From Macrosoma leucophasiata (lineage: Eukaryota > Arthropoda > Insecta > Lepidoptera > Hedylidae), in contig JAWQUS010000016.1 in NCBI GenBank assembly GCA_036365455.1, positions 17,383,001 through 17,447,000 of the forward strand: 64,000 bases of DNA. Direction: 5' to 3'. Shown here piece by piece: positions 1-9,395 of the stretch (position 1 is the stretch's first letter; each line of letters starts with the position of its first letter). The notes beneath the pieces are model-generated. The model saw nothing but the letters and a program-made list of their open reading frames with translations, was not told the DNA's origin and did no database searches. A program made the translations under genes and the position numbers.

Positions 1-193
1 GTCTGGGTGCTAAGCAAAATTAAATCCACCAGAGACAATCTGTATAGAAGGGAAATCGCAATTTTACTTTTATTTTATTGGGGGAAACTAAAAAGTACCT
101 ACGTGATTTGACTTACGCCACTTTTAGAAGCCGGATTTAAAAACTCATATTTGCTATTATCACTGTGAGCCTAGGTGAAAATTAAATAAAATT

Positions 194-420
194 TCAATAA
201 TAAATAAATTTATAGTCATTGTTTTCAGCAGCTTTAGTGTTGGCATAAAGGGACATAAGTTTAATAGTTGTTTCATGCAAATAAGATACGTTATAGGAAC
301 AAGCCAAACTAAAAGTATCCACCTGTTTCACAATCTGACCTTGTTTTAATAAAAGGATCCCATTAGCATTATCTACGGGCACAAGAGTCAAGTTGGCGGC
401 TGCGTGGAGCACGAAGGCTC
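194..420 (-). pseudogene. Short env-like open frame of the LTR element (remnant)
   Basis: After the end of pol, and overlapping it in another frame, runs an open frame of about 75 codons. It lacks an in-frame ATG at its head and begins just after a CACAG/GAGCC splice-acceptor-like site at 421-425. It opens with a hydrophobic Ala-rich stretch, then a pattern like the N-terminus of insect retroviral envelope proteins (hydrophobic strand, Gly, Cys-Ser-Tyr-Asn sequon). Errantivirus env is known to be translated from a spliced RNA, which would explain the missing ATG. The frame stops at 194, far short of the several hundred residues expected, and the next 190 bases are non-coding in all frames I read. 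It is either a decayed env or a chance frame. Confidence 0.35.
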
Positions 421-3400
421 CTGTGACGATGGTCCTGGAACAAGATGCGGTCTTCGTAAAAGTTTGAAATGCACTCTAATTGATTTAGAATTAGGGTGAT
501 TTCCTATAATTTCCGCAACGTTATTGGGGTGAAGATGGATAATTTTGTACGGACCTTTGAATACGGGTTTCGTCTTATCGCTCCTTGTAGTTTTGGCTAC
601 TTGTTTATAAACAGTTTCACCTACCTTAAACATTATCTCCTCAGCTGCCTGGTTTCTCTTTTGTATTAGCTGTTCTTTATTTTTGGATACAGTAGCTACT
701 ATACACTCCTGTACTGCTTCCGCGTTCTTACGATGACTAAGTACATAATCCTGGTAAAACTCTTTAGGATAGTATAGTTCTAGCGGGTTTCTAGAAGCTG
801 TATGACCAAATAAAAGTTCGCGTGGAGTATATCCTGTGGTAGAATGGATAGCATTGTTATAGGCTATAATGGAGTATTTCATTATTAGCTGTATAGGATC
901 GTCTTTGTTTGTCATTCTTTGGATTCTGATTATTTCTCCAATTGTTGAATGAAAACGTTCTATGGGCGAATTTGAATTAGGGTTGTAAGGTGTTGTAAAA
1001 TGTATGTTAATGTCATGTGAGGCACATATTTCCTTAATTACGTCATTGTCAAATTTCGTATCCGAGTCCGTGGTAATTTTAAGGGGTAAGCCAAATACGG
1101 AAAATATTTGTAGTAAGGCCTCTGCTATATGAACACTACTAGAAGCATTTAGGGGTACAGCCTGAGCGAATTTGGAAAAATTATCTATTATTCTTAAGAA
1201 AGTAGCACCTCCGGAAGAATACAAGTCCATAAATAAATGCTGAAATGGTTTAGTAGGTGTTTCTGTTAAAACTATAGGAGGTTTCAAAGGATTTCGCTCA
1301 TACTTGGCTTTCAAACATATATCACATTGATTGATAAATCTCTGAATCGATAATTGCATATTAGGCCAATGATAGTTTCTATGAAGTTGCTTATAAGTCT
1401 CTTGGATACCTCTATGTGATGATTTTCCCTCGTGGTATCGTTTAATAAGGTCTTGTTGTTCGGTTTTATTTTCAACAAGAGTGACACGCGCCGTGCATCT
1501 TATAAGCTTAGGACCTCTATTATTGAAAATGGTCGTGTAAACACGAGAAAACGCTAAATAAAGATGTTCATCATAGAAGTAACAATGAAAAATACGGTCT
1601 GCTATCGTATGCTCTTTCAAAAACTTAATTATTTCTGCCTCTGTATTGTTAACCGGGATAAAAACGTCTTTAATTACAATTTTTGAGTTAGTGGATCGGT
1701 TTTCTACTCTATACGAAGAACCTGGAGTAGACCTAACGTAAAATTGCTTCAACTGTTTATCTATAGCGTCAGATGAAATCGGTATGCCATTGTTTTCATT
1801 GTCAGGTTGGGTATGATTAGTCGAAATTAATTGGTCGGGGTCAACTGTAACAACACTCATAGAGTCTGTATCTTTGTCAGTCTGGGATGGGGTCACACTT
1901 CTCATTTCAACATCATTGTCATTAGGGTTGTCAGTGGGGTTGTCAACATTATCAGGGTTATTGTCTACTTCGTTTGCATCCCTACGTGCGTTGTCAAATA
2001 TCCTGTTTATTATTTCGTCATCGTCATTGTCATCTAAATTAACTGCTAATGAATCTACACTATTGTGAAAAATTTTTGCTCTGGAAAGCGCATCGGCGTT
2101 AGTATTTTGTTTGCCTTTTTTGTACACAACTTTATAATTGTATTCTGCTAACTTCAATTTCCAACGTGTTAATTTAGAATTGGGATCTTTTAGTGACATA
2201 AGCCATACCAAAGGTCTATGGTCGGTATAAATTGTAAATTTTCGACCATACAAATAGGGCCTGAAATATTTGATTGCCCATATAATGGCTAATAGCTCTT
2301 TTTCTATGGTAGAATAACGTGTCTCTGTTTCCGATAGAGTCCTAGATGCATAAGCAACTGGCTTATCAGACCCGACATTCCCCTGCGAAAGAACTGCACC
2401 TATAGCAAAGTCTGATGCGTCTGTTGTTAGGATAAAGGGTTTGTCAAAGTCTGGGTATTGAAGGATTGGAGCATTTGTTAAAATTTGCTTACATTTATCT
2501 ACTGCATCTAAAAATTGATCTGTATGGATAACTTTTGCATTCTTTTTAAGGCATGATGTTAGTGGTTTTGTTAGCCCTGCAAAGTTTTTAATGAATTTTC
2601 GGTAATAACCTACTAGTCCTAGAAAAGATTTTATCTCCTTTTGTGTTCGGGGTACAGGGAAGTTCAGAACTGCTTTTATCTTGTCTTTGTTCGGATTAAG
2701 TCCTTTGTCAGTTAGTTCATGTCCTAAAAAGTTAACGTGTTTTTGTAAAAATTCTGATTTGTCTAACTGAATCTTAAGATTATGCATTTTAAATCGCTCA
2801 AAGACTTGTTTAAGTTTTTCGTTATGGCTTTGGAGCGATGTAGCAGCAATTATGACGTCATCTAGATATGTAAATACATTGTCTATACCTCTAAGTATAT
2901 GGTCCATCAGACGTTGGAACGTACTTGGGGCATTTTTTAAACCAAAAGGCATTCTAAGGTATTCATAATGTCCTCTCTCGGTTGTGAATGCAGTTTTCTC
3001 AATATCATTAGGGTGCATTTCCAGCTGATGGTACCCACTAGCTAAGTCTAAAGTGGTAAAGTACTGTGCGCGCCCTAATCTGTCAAGAATGTCATTTATA
3101 TTCGGTAAGGGGTACTTGTCCTCAACAATTCTGTCATTTAGTCGCCTATAGTCTATAACAAGTCTCCATTTAACCTTTCCCGAGGCATCTGGTTTCTTGG
3201 GAACTATGTGAACGGGGCATGACCAGGGTGAAATACTTTCCCTTATGATTCCCTGTTTCAGTAAGCTATCGACTTGTTTTTGAATTTCAAGTCGCTGTTG
3301 AGGAGCTTGCCTATAGCTTCTAACGAAAATGGGGGTATTGTCGGTCAGTCGTAATTCATGTTTAACAGTATGGGTAAAAGATAAAGGTATTTTTTCGGAA

Positions 3401-4227
3401 TGAAATATATCACGATATTTAAAACAAATTTTTGTGATTTCTCGTTTTTCTTCCTCGTTCATATGACTGGTACGAATTTTATTTAAATTATCACGAAGTT
3501 CTTTATCAATATCAACGTCAGAGTCAAGAGTATTAATTTTATGGATCTTGTCTCTTTTTGTTATCTGTGATGGTAATGGTTCGAGAGGTAATGGACAATT
3601 GTTAATAATCGTTTTCTGTAAATCGGTAAAGTTCGTAACGGATGTCTTAAAAGTTCCGTTTTTTACAGTTACTACAGCCGCAGGTGACTTAAGACCTTTT
3701 GACCAATTAAAGTCATCGCAAATGTACTGACCGTCCATATAATTTGTCTTTACAACTATGAATTTTTCACACTTAGGTTCAATTTTTACTTTTTTTACGG
3801 GATAGTCAACATAAATGGGTATTTCTGTATTAGATGTCCGTAACACTTTGTTTTTTAGATCTATACTACAACCCAACTCCTTTAATAAATCCATGCCTAT
3901 AAGGCCTTTATATTTAGAATCAAAATCAAAAATTAAGAATTTATGAAATTTGTCTGAATTGAATTGAGGTGGTAAAGGTAACATAGCAATATATTCGTGC
4001 CGGGTAGTAGCGTGTGCGGTTTTTACTTGAAATGGTTCATGCTCTACAAAATGTTCAAAATTAATGTCACTAATTACATCAGGCGAAATCATACAACTTG
4101 AAGCACCCGTATCCAATAAAAATTTGCCTTGAAATTCAGGTAATTCTATATATGGAAGGTGATCTTTACCTTGATGATTGAAGTCGTAAGTATTTATCAG
4201 CTGTGGTCCTGGTGGTCCTCGTCCTGG
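388..4227 (-). CDS. pol: Pol polyprotein: protease, reverse transcriptase, RNase H, integrase
   Basis: Uninterrupted frame of about 1,279 codons reached from gag by a -1 frameshift. It copies and integrates the element. Numbering from the codon at 4116, the domains are as follows. An aspartic protease with Asp-Thr-Gly-Ala lies at residues 2-5. A reverse transcriptase follows, with the YLDD active site at 417-420 (bases 2857-2868). RNase H has a Thr-Asp-Ala-Ser motif near 564 and a later Tyr-Thr-Asp-His motif. An acidic, Asp/Asn-rich linker lies near bases 1850-2050. The integrase has a His-His-Cys-Cys zinc module at about 1300-1460 and a catalytic triad with Asp near residue 962, then Asp and Glu separated by 35 residues (D,D35E). 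No stop or frameshift interrupts it. There is no ATG at the head of the frame, so independent initiation is unlikely. Confidence 0.93.
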   Translation of the reverse strand, partial: PGRGPPGPQLINTYDFNHQGKDHLPYIELPEFQGKFLLDTGASSCMISPDVISDINFEHFVEHEPFQVKTAHATTRHEYIAMLPLPPQFNSDKFHKFLIFDFDSKYKGLIGMDLLKELGCSIDLKNKVLRTSNTEIPIYVDYPVKKVKIEPKCEKFIVVKTNYMDGQYICDDFNWSKGLKSPAAVVTVKNGTFKTSVTNFTDLQKTIINNCPLPLEPLPSQITKRDKIHKINTLDSDVDIDKELRDNLNKIRTSHMNEEEKREITKICFKYRDIFHSEKIPLSFTHTVKHELRLTDNTPIFVRSYRQAPQQRLEIQKQVDSLLKQGIIRESISPWSCPVHIVPKKPDASGKVKWRLVIDYRRLNDRIVEDKYPLPNINDILDRLGRAQYFTTLDLASGYHQLEMHPNDIEKTAFTTERGHYEYLRMPFGLKNAPSTFQRLMDHILRGIDNVFTYLDDVIIAATSLQSHNEKLKQVFERFKMHNLKIQLDKSEFLQKHVNFLGHELTDKGLNPNKDKIKAVLNFPVPRTQKEIKSFLGLVGYYRKFIKNFAGLTKPLTSCLKKNAKVIHTDQFLDAVDKCKQILTNAPILQYPDFDKPFILTTDASDFAIGAVLSQGNVGSDKPVAYASRTLSETETRYSTIEKELLAIIWAIKYFRPYLYGRKFTIYTDHRPLVWLMSLKDPNSKLTRWKLKLAEYNYKVVYKKGKQNTNADALSRAKIFHNSVDSLAVNLDDNDDDEIINRIFDNARRDANEVDNNPDNVDNPTDNPNDNDVEMRSVTPSQTDKDTDSMSVVTVDPDQLISTNHTQPDNENNGIPISSDAIDKQLKQFYVRSTPGSSYRVENRSTNSKIVIKDVFIPVNNTEAEIIKFLKEHTIADRIFHCYFYDEHLYLAFSRVYTTIFNNRGPKLIRCTARVTLVENKTEQQDLIKRYHEGKSSHRGIQETYKQLHRNYHWPNMQLSIQRFINQCDICLKAKYERNPLKPPIVLTETPTKPFQHLFMDLYSSGGATFLRIIDNFSKFAQAVPLNASSSVHIAEALLQIFSVFGLPLKITTDSDTKFDNDVIKEICASHDINIHFTTPYNPNSNSPIERFHSTIGEIIRIQRMTNKDDPIQLIMKYSIIAYNNAIHSTTGYTPRELLFGHTASRNPLELYYPKEFYQDYVLSHRKNAEAVQECIVATVSKNKEQLIQKRNQAAEEIMFKVGETVYKQVAKTTRSDKTKPVFKGPYKIIHLHPNNVAEIIGNHPNSKSIRVHFKLLRRPHLVPGPSSQEPSCSTQPPT

Positions 4228-5288
4228 AAAAAATCCCGATGACTTGGTCCTTCTCCATACGTGTATGTCGTATTCTCGTAATCCTGAGTATACTGTAATT
4301 GACTATCATGATACTCACCGTTATAACATGATTCATCATCATCAACATACTGCTGCTCTGGAGTATCCTCTGTATGAAACATCTGCTCAGCCGCAAACCT
4401 TGGTTTTTCAGGTTTACTTACAGATCTCATGGTGACGTCAGACACTCTCGGTGGTACATTTGATTGTTGATGGGGCACGTTCGGCTGAGGTCTGAAATTG
4501 CCTGAGTTTCTAAATGTCCCTGAACCACTTGGTCGTAAATTACCTGAAGCCGGTTTATTTTTCCATGGGACTACGCCTTGGACCCTGGATGGTCTCTGAT
4601 CTGGCGTCCAACTATTCCGTGGAGAAAAGTTACTATTAAATCTCATCGGTTGATTTACGTGGGGTACTGTTTGGTTTGGCTTAGGTATATCTTTGGTTTT
4701 ATTATCTAGAGACATTAAACTAAAGTTATTATTTAATCTATTAAAAGCCAATCTCGCCTCTTCCTGCCTAGCCGCAACTATAGCTGCTTCAAGAGTTGAG
4801 GGGTTTGCTATACGTACTCCTATGGATACTTGGAATCCTAAATTATTTATATATTGGTCTATTACCATACCTTCGTAGTAGGATTTATCAGTATGCGTGC
4901 CTACTGCGTTTAAGGTATCTAAAATCTCCCTTAAGCGGATACCGAACGACTCAGCATCTTCACTCCTATTGCGACGCAAACGAGTCAATTCCTGCATCAA
5001 TTGGATTTCGTTCCGGGGTTCGCTTAGCCTACGAGTTAGCGCAGACTTAATGTCCTGCCAACTATCTAGCGGTTTCTCAGATGCTATAACACTAATCGCA
5101 GAGCCGCTCAGTTTGCTTTTTATTAAACTAATTACGGCCGGATTTGATCTTACTGGTGAATCTAATAATTGTAAGACATTTTCCACTTCTCTAATAAAAT
5201 AATTTAATATTTTGGGATTACCATCGTATTTTGGTAATAATTCTGAAATAAATTTGAAGCTTGCTAATTCGATGCTAGACATTGCCAT
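4197..5288 (-). CDS. gag: Gag capsid protein of the LTR element
   Basis: Frame of about 363 codons. It starts at the ATG at 5288, which is followed two codons later by a second ATG. The frame stays open about 25 codons further upstream, but that stretch reads as a low-complexity Phe/Tyr/Val run from AT-rich leader, so I chose the inner start. The first two thirds resemble a gypsy-type capsid domain, with a Trp-Gln-Asp-Ile motif followed by Arg-rich helices (residues about 70-130). The C-terminal third is rich in Asn, Pro, Arg and Gly and ends in an acidic tail. No CCHC zinc knuckle is present, as is usual for errantivirus gag; the basic Arg/Asn region probably binds RNA. The gag stop lies 28 bases after the frameshift heptamer. 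Confidence 0.85.
   Translation of the reverse strand: MAMSSIELASFKFISELLPKYDGNPKILNYFIREVENVLQLLDSPVRSNPAVISLIKSKLSGSAISVIASEKPLDSWQDIKSALTRRLSEPRNEIQLMQELTRLRRNRSEDAESFGIRLREILDTLNAVGTHTDKSYYEGMVIDQYINNLGFQVSIGVRIANPSTLEAAIVAARQEEARLAFNRLNNNFSLMSLDNKTKDIPKPNQTVPHVNQPMRFNSNFSPRNSWTPDQRPSRVQGVVPWKNKPASGNLRPSGSGTFRNSGNFRPQPNVPHQQSNVPPRVSDVTMRSVSKPEKPRFAAEQMFHTEDTPEQQYVDDDESCYNGEYHDSQLQYTQDYENTTYTYGEGPSHRDFFQDEDHQDHS
4227..4233 (-). promoter_or_regulatory. Putative -1 ribosomal frameshift heptamer, gag to pol
   Basis: In the gag frame the minus strand reads T TTT TTC, a canonical X XXY YYZ slippery heptamer. Moving back one base here takes ribosomes from the gag frame into the pol frame, which is open from this point on. 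It is the only good heptamer in the short gag-pol overlap. The GC-rich stretch after it (4200-4225, repeated CCAGGAC units) could form the stimulatory structure. Function is inferred. Confidence 0.7.
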
Positions 5289-5684
5289 TGTATAGTAATA
5301 TACACACACAAAAATACACAAAGAAAACACAAAAATATAAAAATGAGAAAAAAAAAAATACACACAATTTTAAGTACTATGTATAAAAATTTCAGTGCAA
5401 ATATTAACCGCGGTTTTAGCTGATTAATATACACGTATATCTTCGCGCTGGCTACTTCACGGGGTAGGCAGACACGTATGAATTATTTGTAATAATTATT
5501 ACCTTATGTGAATTGTATAAAGCGATTTTAGCTCTTATACAACACATTTAAAAATAACTGAACTAAATATCTATGCTAGGTAATTTGTCTACTGCGATTT
5601 GAGCCTATAAACAAACACACACACAACATAAATATAAAGATAACGACAGGAAATATAGCACAGGAAACTGGGAAAACAATTTGC

Positions 5685-5694
5685 ACTCACCCTA
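5685..5694 (-). promoter_or_regulatory. Leader splice donor of the LTR element
   Basis: The minus strand reads AGG/GTGAGT with the exon ending at 5691, an excellent 5' splice site upstream of gag. In errantiviruses a leader donor is joined to an acceptor near the end of pol to make the env mRNA. The candidate acceptor here is at 421-425. Use is inferred. Confidence 0.45.
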
Positions 5695-5858
5695 GTATCC
5701 TCTGCATCTCCAGCCGGGTCTTGTAGTATAGCCAGTCCTCCAATTCTCCGGAATTCCAGCAGGTCCGCCGCCGTAGGTTCTTATACGAGGATCGCGAAAG
5801 TAACGGTTGGTACCGTTCACCCTAACAGAAGAGTTTTATCCTAATAAGAGTGTCGCGA

Positions 5859-5875
5859 TCCTACCGACTGCGCCA
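5859..5875 (-). promoter_or_regulatory. Primer-binding site complementary to tRNA-Ser
   Basis: On the minus strand TGGCGCAGTCGGTAGGA is complementary to the 3' end of insect tRNA-Ser including CCA, over 17 bases. It sits between the LTR edge and the leader, as expected for minus-strand priming. tRNA-Ser is the primer used by 17.6/297-type elements, which agrees with the coding content. Confidence 0.85.
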
Positions 5876-6125
5876 GTTAAGTTACGGCGGAAGGAATTAT
5901 TATAAAAAAATATATTTAATTACAAAAGAGATGTTTAATGTTTAATTAATACTACAAGACTAAATTACAATAGAAAAGATATTTATAAAGTAAACTAAAA
6001 CAACAACTTAAAACTAGGTTGCCGAATAAGCATTCCACACAACACGTGCCGGACGTCCGCTGCGTAGTCAGCAGGATCGGGCTTCGGGCGATTGCCTAAC
6101 TCTCTTTACAAGAAAAATGTTTAAC
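5876..6125 (-). repeat. Probable 5' LTR (outer edge uncertain)
   Basis: Sequence immediately upstream (in element sense) of the primer site must be LTR. The inner edge is set by the primer site, with the LTR ending in ...TTAAC. The outer edge is a guess based on a TAACT (AGTTA on the minus strand) at about 6096-6126, since the partner LTR is not in the window. The block includes a GC-rich patch at about 6045-6100. Confidence 0.4.
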
Positions 6126-6865
6126 TTTTAGTATTAGTAAAAATATTCTGGTTTTTTACATATACATGGCTTATCTGTTCGCAATCAGGTACGATTTGAC
6201 CAATGCTTTGTGAAAAAACGTGTGTGGCCGGCTTTATTGTAGTTACAGTAAACTTAATTAATAAGTATATTAATTTATAACATAAAATATGAAGTAAGTA
6301 CCTACTTTAAATTATTTTACAACGTTTTTTAATGTAGTTTATTACATTATGTCGGTTTTAATGTTCATAAATCTAAACACCTTCCGTATGTAAGCATTTA
6401 TTTTAATAGAACTTTTGTTTACCAACTACCTTATAAATATTATATTTTATGTGTGGTTTATACGAACGTACGTACTACACAAAAAATATAATACATAAAC
6501 TCATAATAAAATATTACATTTTAATGCTAAATTATTTTTTGCTGTGTTGTACAAGATAATTAAAAAAGTACAATGAGGTTATTTTATTATAATTATAATT
6601 GCTTATAGTCTTTTAGTTAACTTATACTTACCTAGTCTTCTATTATAATATTTATTATATTGGAAGACTTCAGAAACAACAACATGGTTCTATTTTTTGG
6701 GATAGGATTTTTTATAACTAAGGTACTTATCCTGGGTGTAGGAAAGTGATATAACGTGTTGAAAGAGTCTCATCATTTTGAAGTCAAGATTTCATAAAAA
6801 TGCGTGGTAAAGTATCAATTACTTTACTGAACCCAACTCAACAACTTCCAAAAAATGGATATCCA
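6126..6865. other. AT-rich non-coding flank, no recognisable feature
   Basis: Long A/T runs and no open frame of note. I see no repeat family here that recurs elsewhere in the window. Confidence 0.5.
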
Positions 6866-7285
6866 TATTCCATACTAATATTATAAATGTGAAAGTGTGT
6901 TTGTTTGTCCGTGCTCCACGTCAAAACGTCCAAAACGGAGCAACGGATTTGTGCGATTTTTTATGTAGAGATACTTGAAGAGTTGGAGAGTGACATAGGC
7001 TACTTTTTGTCTCCTTATATTACCACACCCCCCTAAAATAGGGGGTGGAAATTTGCAGGGAGCATTCCACGCGTGCGTGAGCGTGAGCGTGGGCGCCGCA
7101 TAGAAGTATGGATATGTATAAAGTAAAATATAACCTTTAACTCAAAAATGCATCAAGAAAATGAAATAAATTCCACCGCACGCCTCTTTCAAGGTTCCCG
7201 CCAAAACTAGGTAGGTACCTATGTCACGAAACTTATGTGGCCGACCAAATTCCACGCGGGCCAGTCGCGGGTAAAAGCTAGTACT
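6866..7285 (+). mobile_element. Helitron-like lepidopteran repeat with nested insertion
   Basis: Starts near the hallmark ATATTATAAATGTGAAAGTGTG and ends with a GC-rich stretch followed by AAAGCTAGT (about 7262-7281). That matches Helitron 3' ends, which finish in a short hairpin plus CTRR before a T. The fragment at 7132-7215, belonging to another family, interrupts it. Family assignment is from general familiarity with lepidopteran repeats. Confidence 0.45.
7132..7216 (-). repeat. Fragment of the foldback retroposon family (5' end)
   Basis: The minus strand reads TTTTGGCGGGAACCTTGAAAG and continues through a T-rich stretch. It is homologous to the arms at 40106-40425 and 40545-40844 and to the copy at 54525-54735. 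Only the first 85 bases or so are present. Confidence 0.7.
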
Positions 7286-7450
7286 AGGTACATCTATAAT
7301 AATAAATAATAATAATGACAACCCTTTATACGTCCCCCTGCTGGGCACGAGTCTCTCCCCTTTTAGGGAGGAAGCCTGGAGCTTACTCCACCACGCTGCT
7401 TTAATGCGGGTTGGTGGAGAGAAGGGTTAGTGGCCAACCCGTTGTCGGGT
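7286..7450 (-). mobile_element. 3' end of a non-LTR retrotransposon with (ATT)n tail
   Basis: On the minus strand it runs from a GGGTTGGCC-type segment through CACCAACCCGCATTAAAGCAGCGTGG-like sequence to an ATTATTATT tail at 7286-7313. The same segment recurs in plus orientation at 21960-22146, also ending in ATT repeats. A simple-repeat tail and 5' truncation mark a LINE 3' end. Confidence 0.55.
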
Positions 7451-8009
7451 GGTACATACACCTATTAAGATTTAAGAAATGAAGAATTGAAAATAAAGAA
7501 AATTATAAATACCAACCAATGGCATCAAGGTCTATATCCGACTCTTTTCCACGAGAAAATAAAATAAAATACAATGACAGAGACAGCTATAGAACTAAAA
7601 GAAATTTTTCAGTAACAGCAAATGCTTGAATAAAAACAATAGCCGTATCGACCATAGGCTAATGAACTGCCGGTTTGTTAAGCGGGCATAATCAATTCCG
7701 GTGACCACCGAATAATGTCTGAAGCAGAATAAAAAATGCTCTTACAATTGTCTGTGATCTATTTTTCCTTTTTTTATTTTCAGCCTGACGATAGAAATTG
7801 CAACAACGATTTTTATGGTTAACTAAACATTGTACACTGTTGTTTTGCTGCGAGTTCAATTTTATGGTAAAAGTATATTTTATTAATTCTTTTTAAGTTT
7901 ATATCAGTTTGAACGGTATGTTTCATCATTGTTTTGTGTTTGTCTGTTGGTATTATTTAATGTTCAGTGGATCAATTTTTTTTTTTAAGTTTGCTTTAGG
8001 AGAATCGTG

Positions 8010-8080
8010 ACGTAGCTTCGGTAGCTTAGTGGTCATCCATGGTGGTATCCCATCATCCCGCCCGGAGTACATTTTTTTTT
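8010..8080 (+). repeat. Degenerate tRNA-derived SINE fragment
   Basis: A box A-like TAGCTTAGTGGT is followed by a poor box B region and then a T-run. It resembles the heads of the better preserved fragments at 8765, 18336 and 37325. Too decayed to define ends. Confidence 0.35.
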
Positions 8081-8212
8081 ATTTAAATAATTTTCAAATT
8101 TCAGCCCATGTATTATTGCTAAAAACAATACGACATGGTCATTTAAAAGTACGTGTCAATTTTAATTTAACAAAAATATGCATTTTTTAATTTTTTCTCT
8201 CTATTCCGTAAA

Positions 8213-8268
8213 GGCATGAAAGGACAATGACGGACGTGGAGGACGTAAAGATACATATATACATACAT
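8213..8268 (+). mobile_element. 56-bp LINE 3' stub with perfect target-site duplication
   Basis: A 56-base segment ending in ATACATATATACATAC is flanked by a 10-bp direct repeat ATTCCGTAAA (8203-8212 and 8269-8278). The end matches the 3' tails of the LINE copies at 56907 and 57756 (GGACCTGGCGTGAAGATACATAC type). This is an extremely 5'-truncated insertion. Confidence 0.65.
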
Positions 8269-8764
8269 ATTCCGTAAATAAATAAACGTGGACATTGTCA
8301 ACTCCACTCAAAATTAATTTACCGAATAACCTGAAAATAATGAACATTTCTTGTGACAGGTCAATTTACAAAAAAAAAAGTTAAAATGAATAATGAAGAA
8401 TTGGCCGATATTTAAAACCACTATTAAATTCGAACAAACAAAAATCACGTTCACCAACGTAAGCATTGAACCCACAACAATCGTAATTTAAATCTACAAA
8501 AGAACAACAGAAACAAACCACCCCACAAGCAAGCTAAATGGCTAATAATCGGGAATCACAACTAGTCAAAAGTACATCAATAAAGGGCCCCATCAGCAGC
8601 GGGGAGCGCGGCAGCATAATAGAACAACTTAAAATACACATAACACCCACCCTTCTAGTTTAAAATTATGTAAGTAAGTACTTACAATTATTTCATTATT
8701 CAGTTTTTTTTTCTTTTTTTGGGTTTCTGATTTTTTGTTCCGAGTAATAAAGATTTAAGAGAAA

Positions 8765-8910
8765 GGTTAGTAGTTTAGCGCTAGCGGGCCACAACGGCTA
8801 CTTTGGGGTCCTTGGCCCTGTCCCGGGTCGATTTCCGGGTTGTAGGATACGGAGATAAATGTGTGAAATCCTTTAGGCTCTGGTTCTATTGGAATTTTTA
8901 CTTTTTCTGG
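8765..8910 (+). repeat. tRNA-derived SINE
   Basis: Contains a box A-like TAGTTTAGCGCTAGCGGG and a box B-like GGGTCGATTTCC with tRNA-like spacing, followed by an unrelated body. Probably a pol III SINE of the lepidopteran type. Not a tRNA gene: the stems do not pair. Confidence 0.5.
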
Positions 8911-8934
8911 AAATTTAATTATGATTTAAAACTT

Positions 8935-9008
8935 CGAGATATCTACTAGGTATCTCGTTATTTACCAAACCAAACTACGAGATACCTACTAAGTATCTCG
9001 TAGTTTGG
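8935..9008. repeat. Tandem palindromes, including a perfect 16-bp-arm hairpin
   Basis: Two near-identical self-complementary units (CGAGATAYCTACTARGTATCTCG, about 8935-8958 and 8979-9000) lie side by side. The second is extended to perfect 16-bp arms, 8970-8985 and 8993-9008, around a 7-base loop. Confidence 0.8.
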
Positions 9009-9194
9009 TAATGTGACCAGTGTTTTGTGATGTCAACAAGCTCGCCAAATGTTACATGAATTGTGGGTGTTTGCGTGTTTGCTTAAATGCCTGCATTTTA
9101 AAAGTCCTTCTATACGCATTTTTTTGTATATGATATTAGCACATCCCTAATATTTTTGAAATACCTATCCAACGATATCCCACACTATAAAGAA

Positions 9195-9395
9195 AACGAA
9201 AAAAAATATCTAAAAATAATATATATATATTTTTATTTAATTTAAATATAATATAAATGTTAATTTTTTTTCATGTTTTTATTCTACCACTTTATCGGCG
9301 TGATTAAGGTGTATACTTTTGCCAAATTTCAAGTCTCTAGTTTTAATAGTTTTTGCGCTAAACCGCGGACGGACAGTGGTCACATGACACGTGCG
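9195..9395 (-). repeat. Interspersed repeat shared with 19010-19310
   Basis: Reverse complement of the block around 19131-19220: a GCGGTTTAGCGCAAAAACTA segment, an AGAGACTTGAAATTTGGC segment and a terminal AT-rich microsatellite. The two copies are in opposite orientation. Confidence 0.65.

Larger units (their letters stand above)
194..6125 (-). mobile_element. Ty3/gypsy (errantivirus-like) LTR retrotransposon, 5' part through pol
   Basis: On the minus strand, in element order, I see a probable 5' LTR end, a tRNA-Ser primer-binding site, a roughly 570-nt leader with a splice donor, gag, pol (protease, reverse transcriptase, RNase H, integrase) and a short env-like frame. The domain order PR-RT-RH-IN is that of Ty3/gypsy elements. 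A tRNA-Ser primer, a gag without zinc knuckles and an env-like frame overlapping the end of pol fit insect errantivirus-like elements of the 17.6/297/gypsy group. Gag and pol have no internal stops, so the insertion looks young. The LTR outer edge is a guess and the 3' LTR is not visible: no second copy of the sequence next to the primer site occurs near base 1. The element may continue left of the window or be truncated. Confidence 0.85.

Noticed and set aside
1831..5202. Several plus-strand open frames across the LTR element (about 1831-2068, 3548-3730, 4244-4435, 4693-5202)
   Set aside because: They mirror the gag-pol coding frames on the other strand and show no domain.
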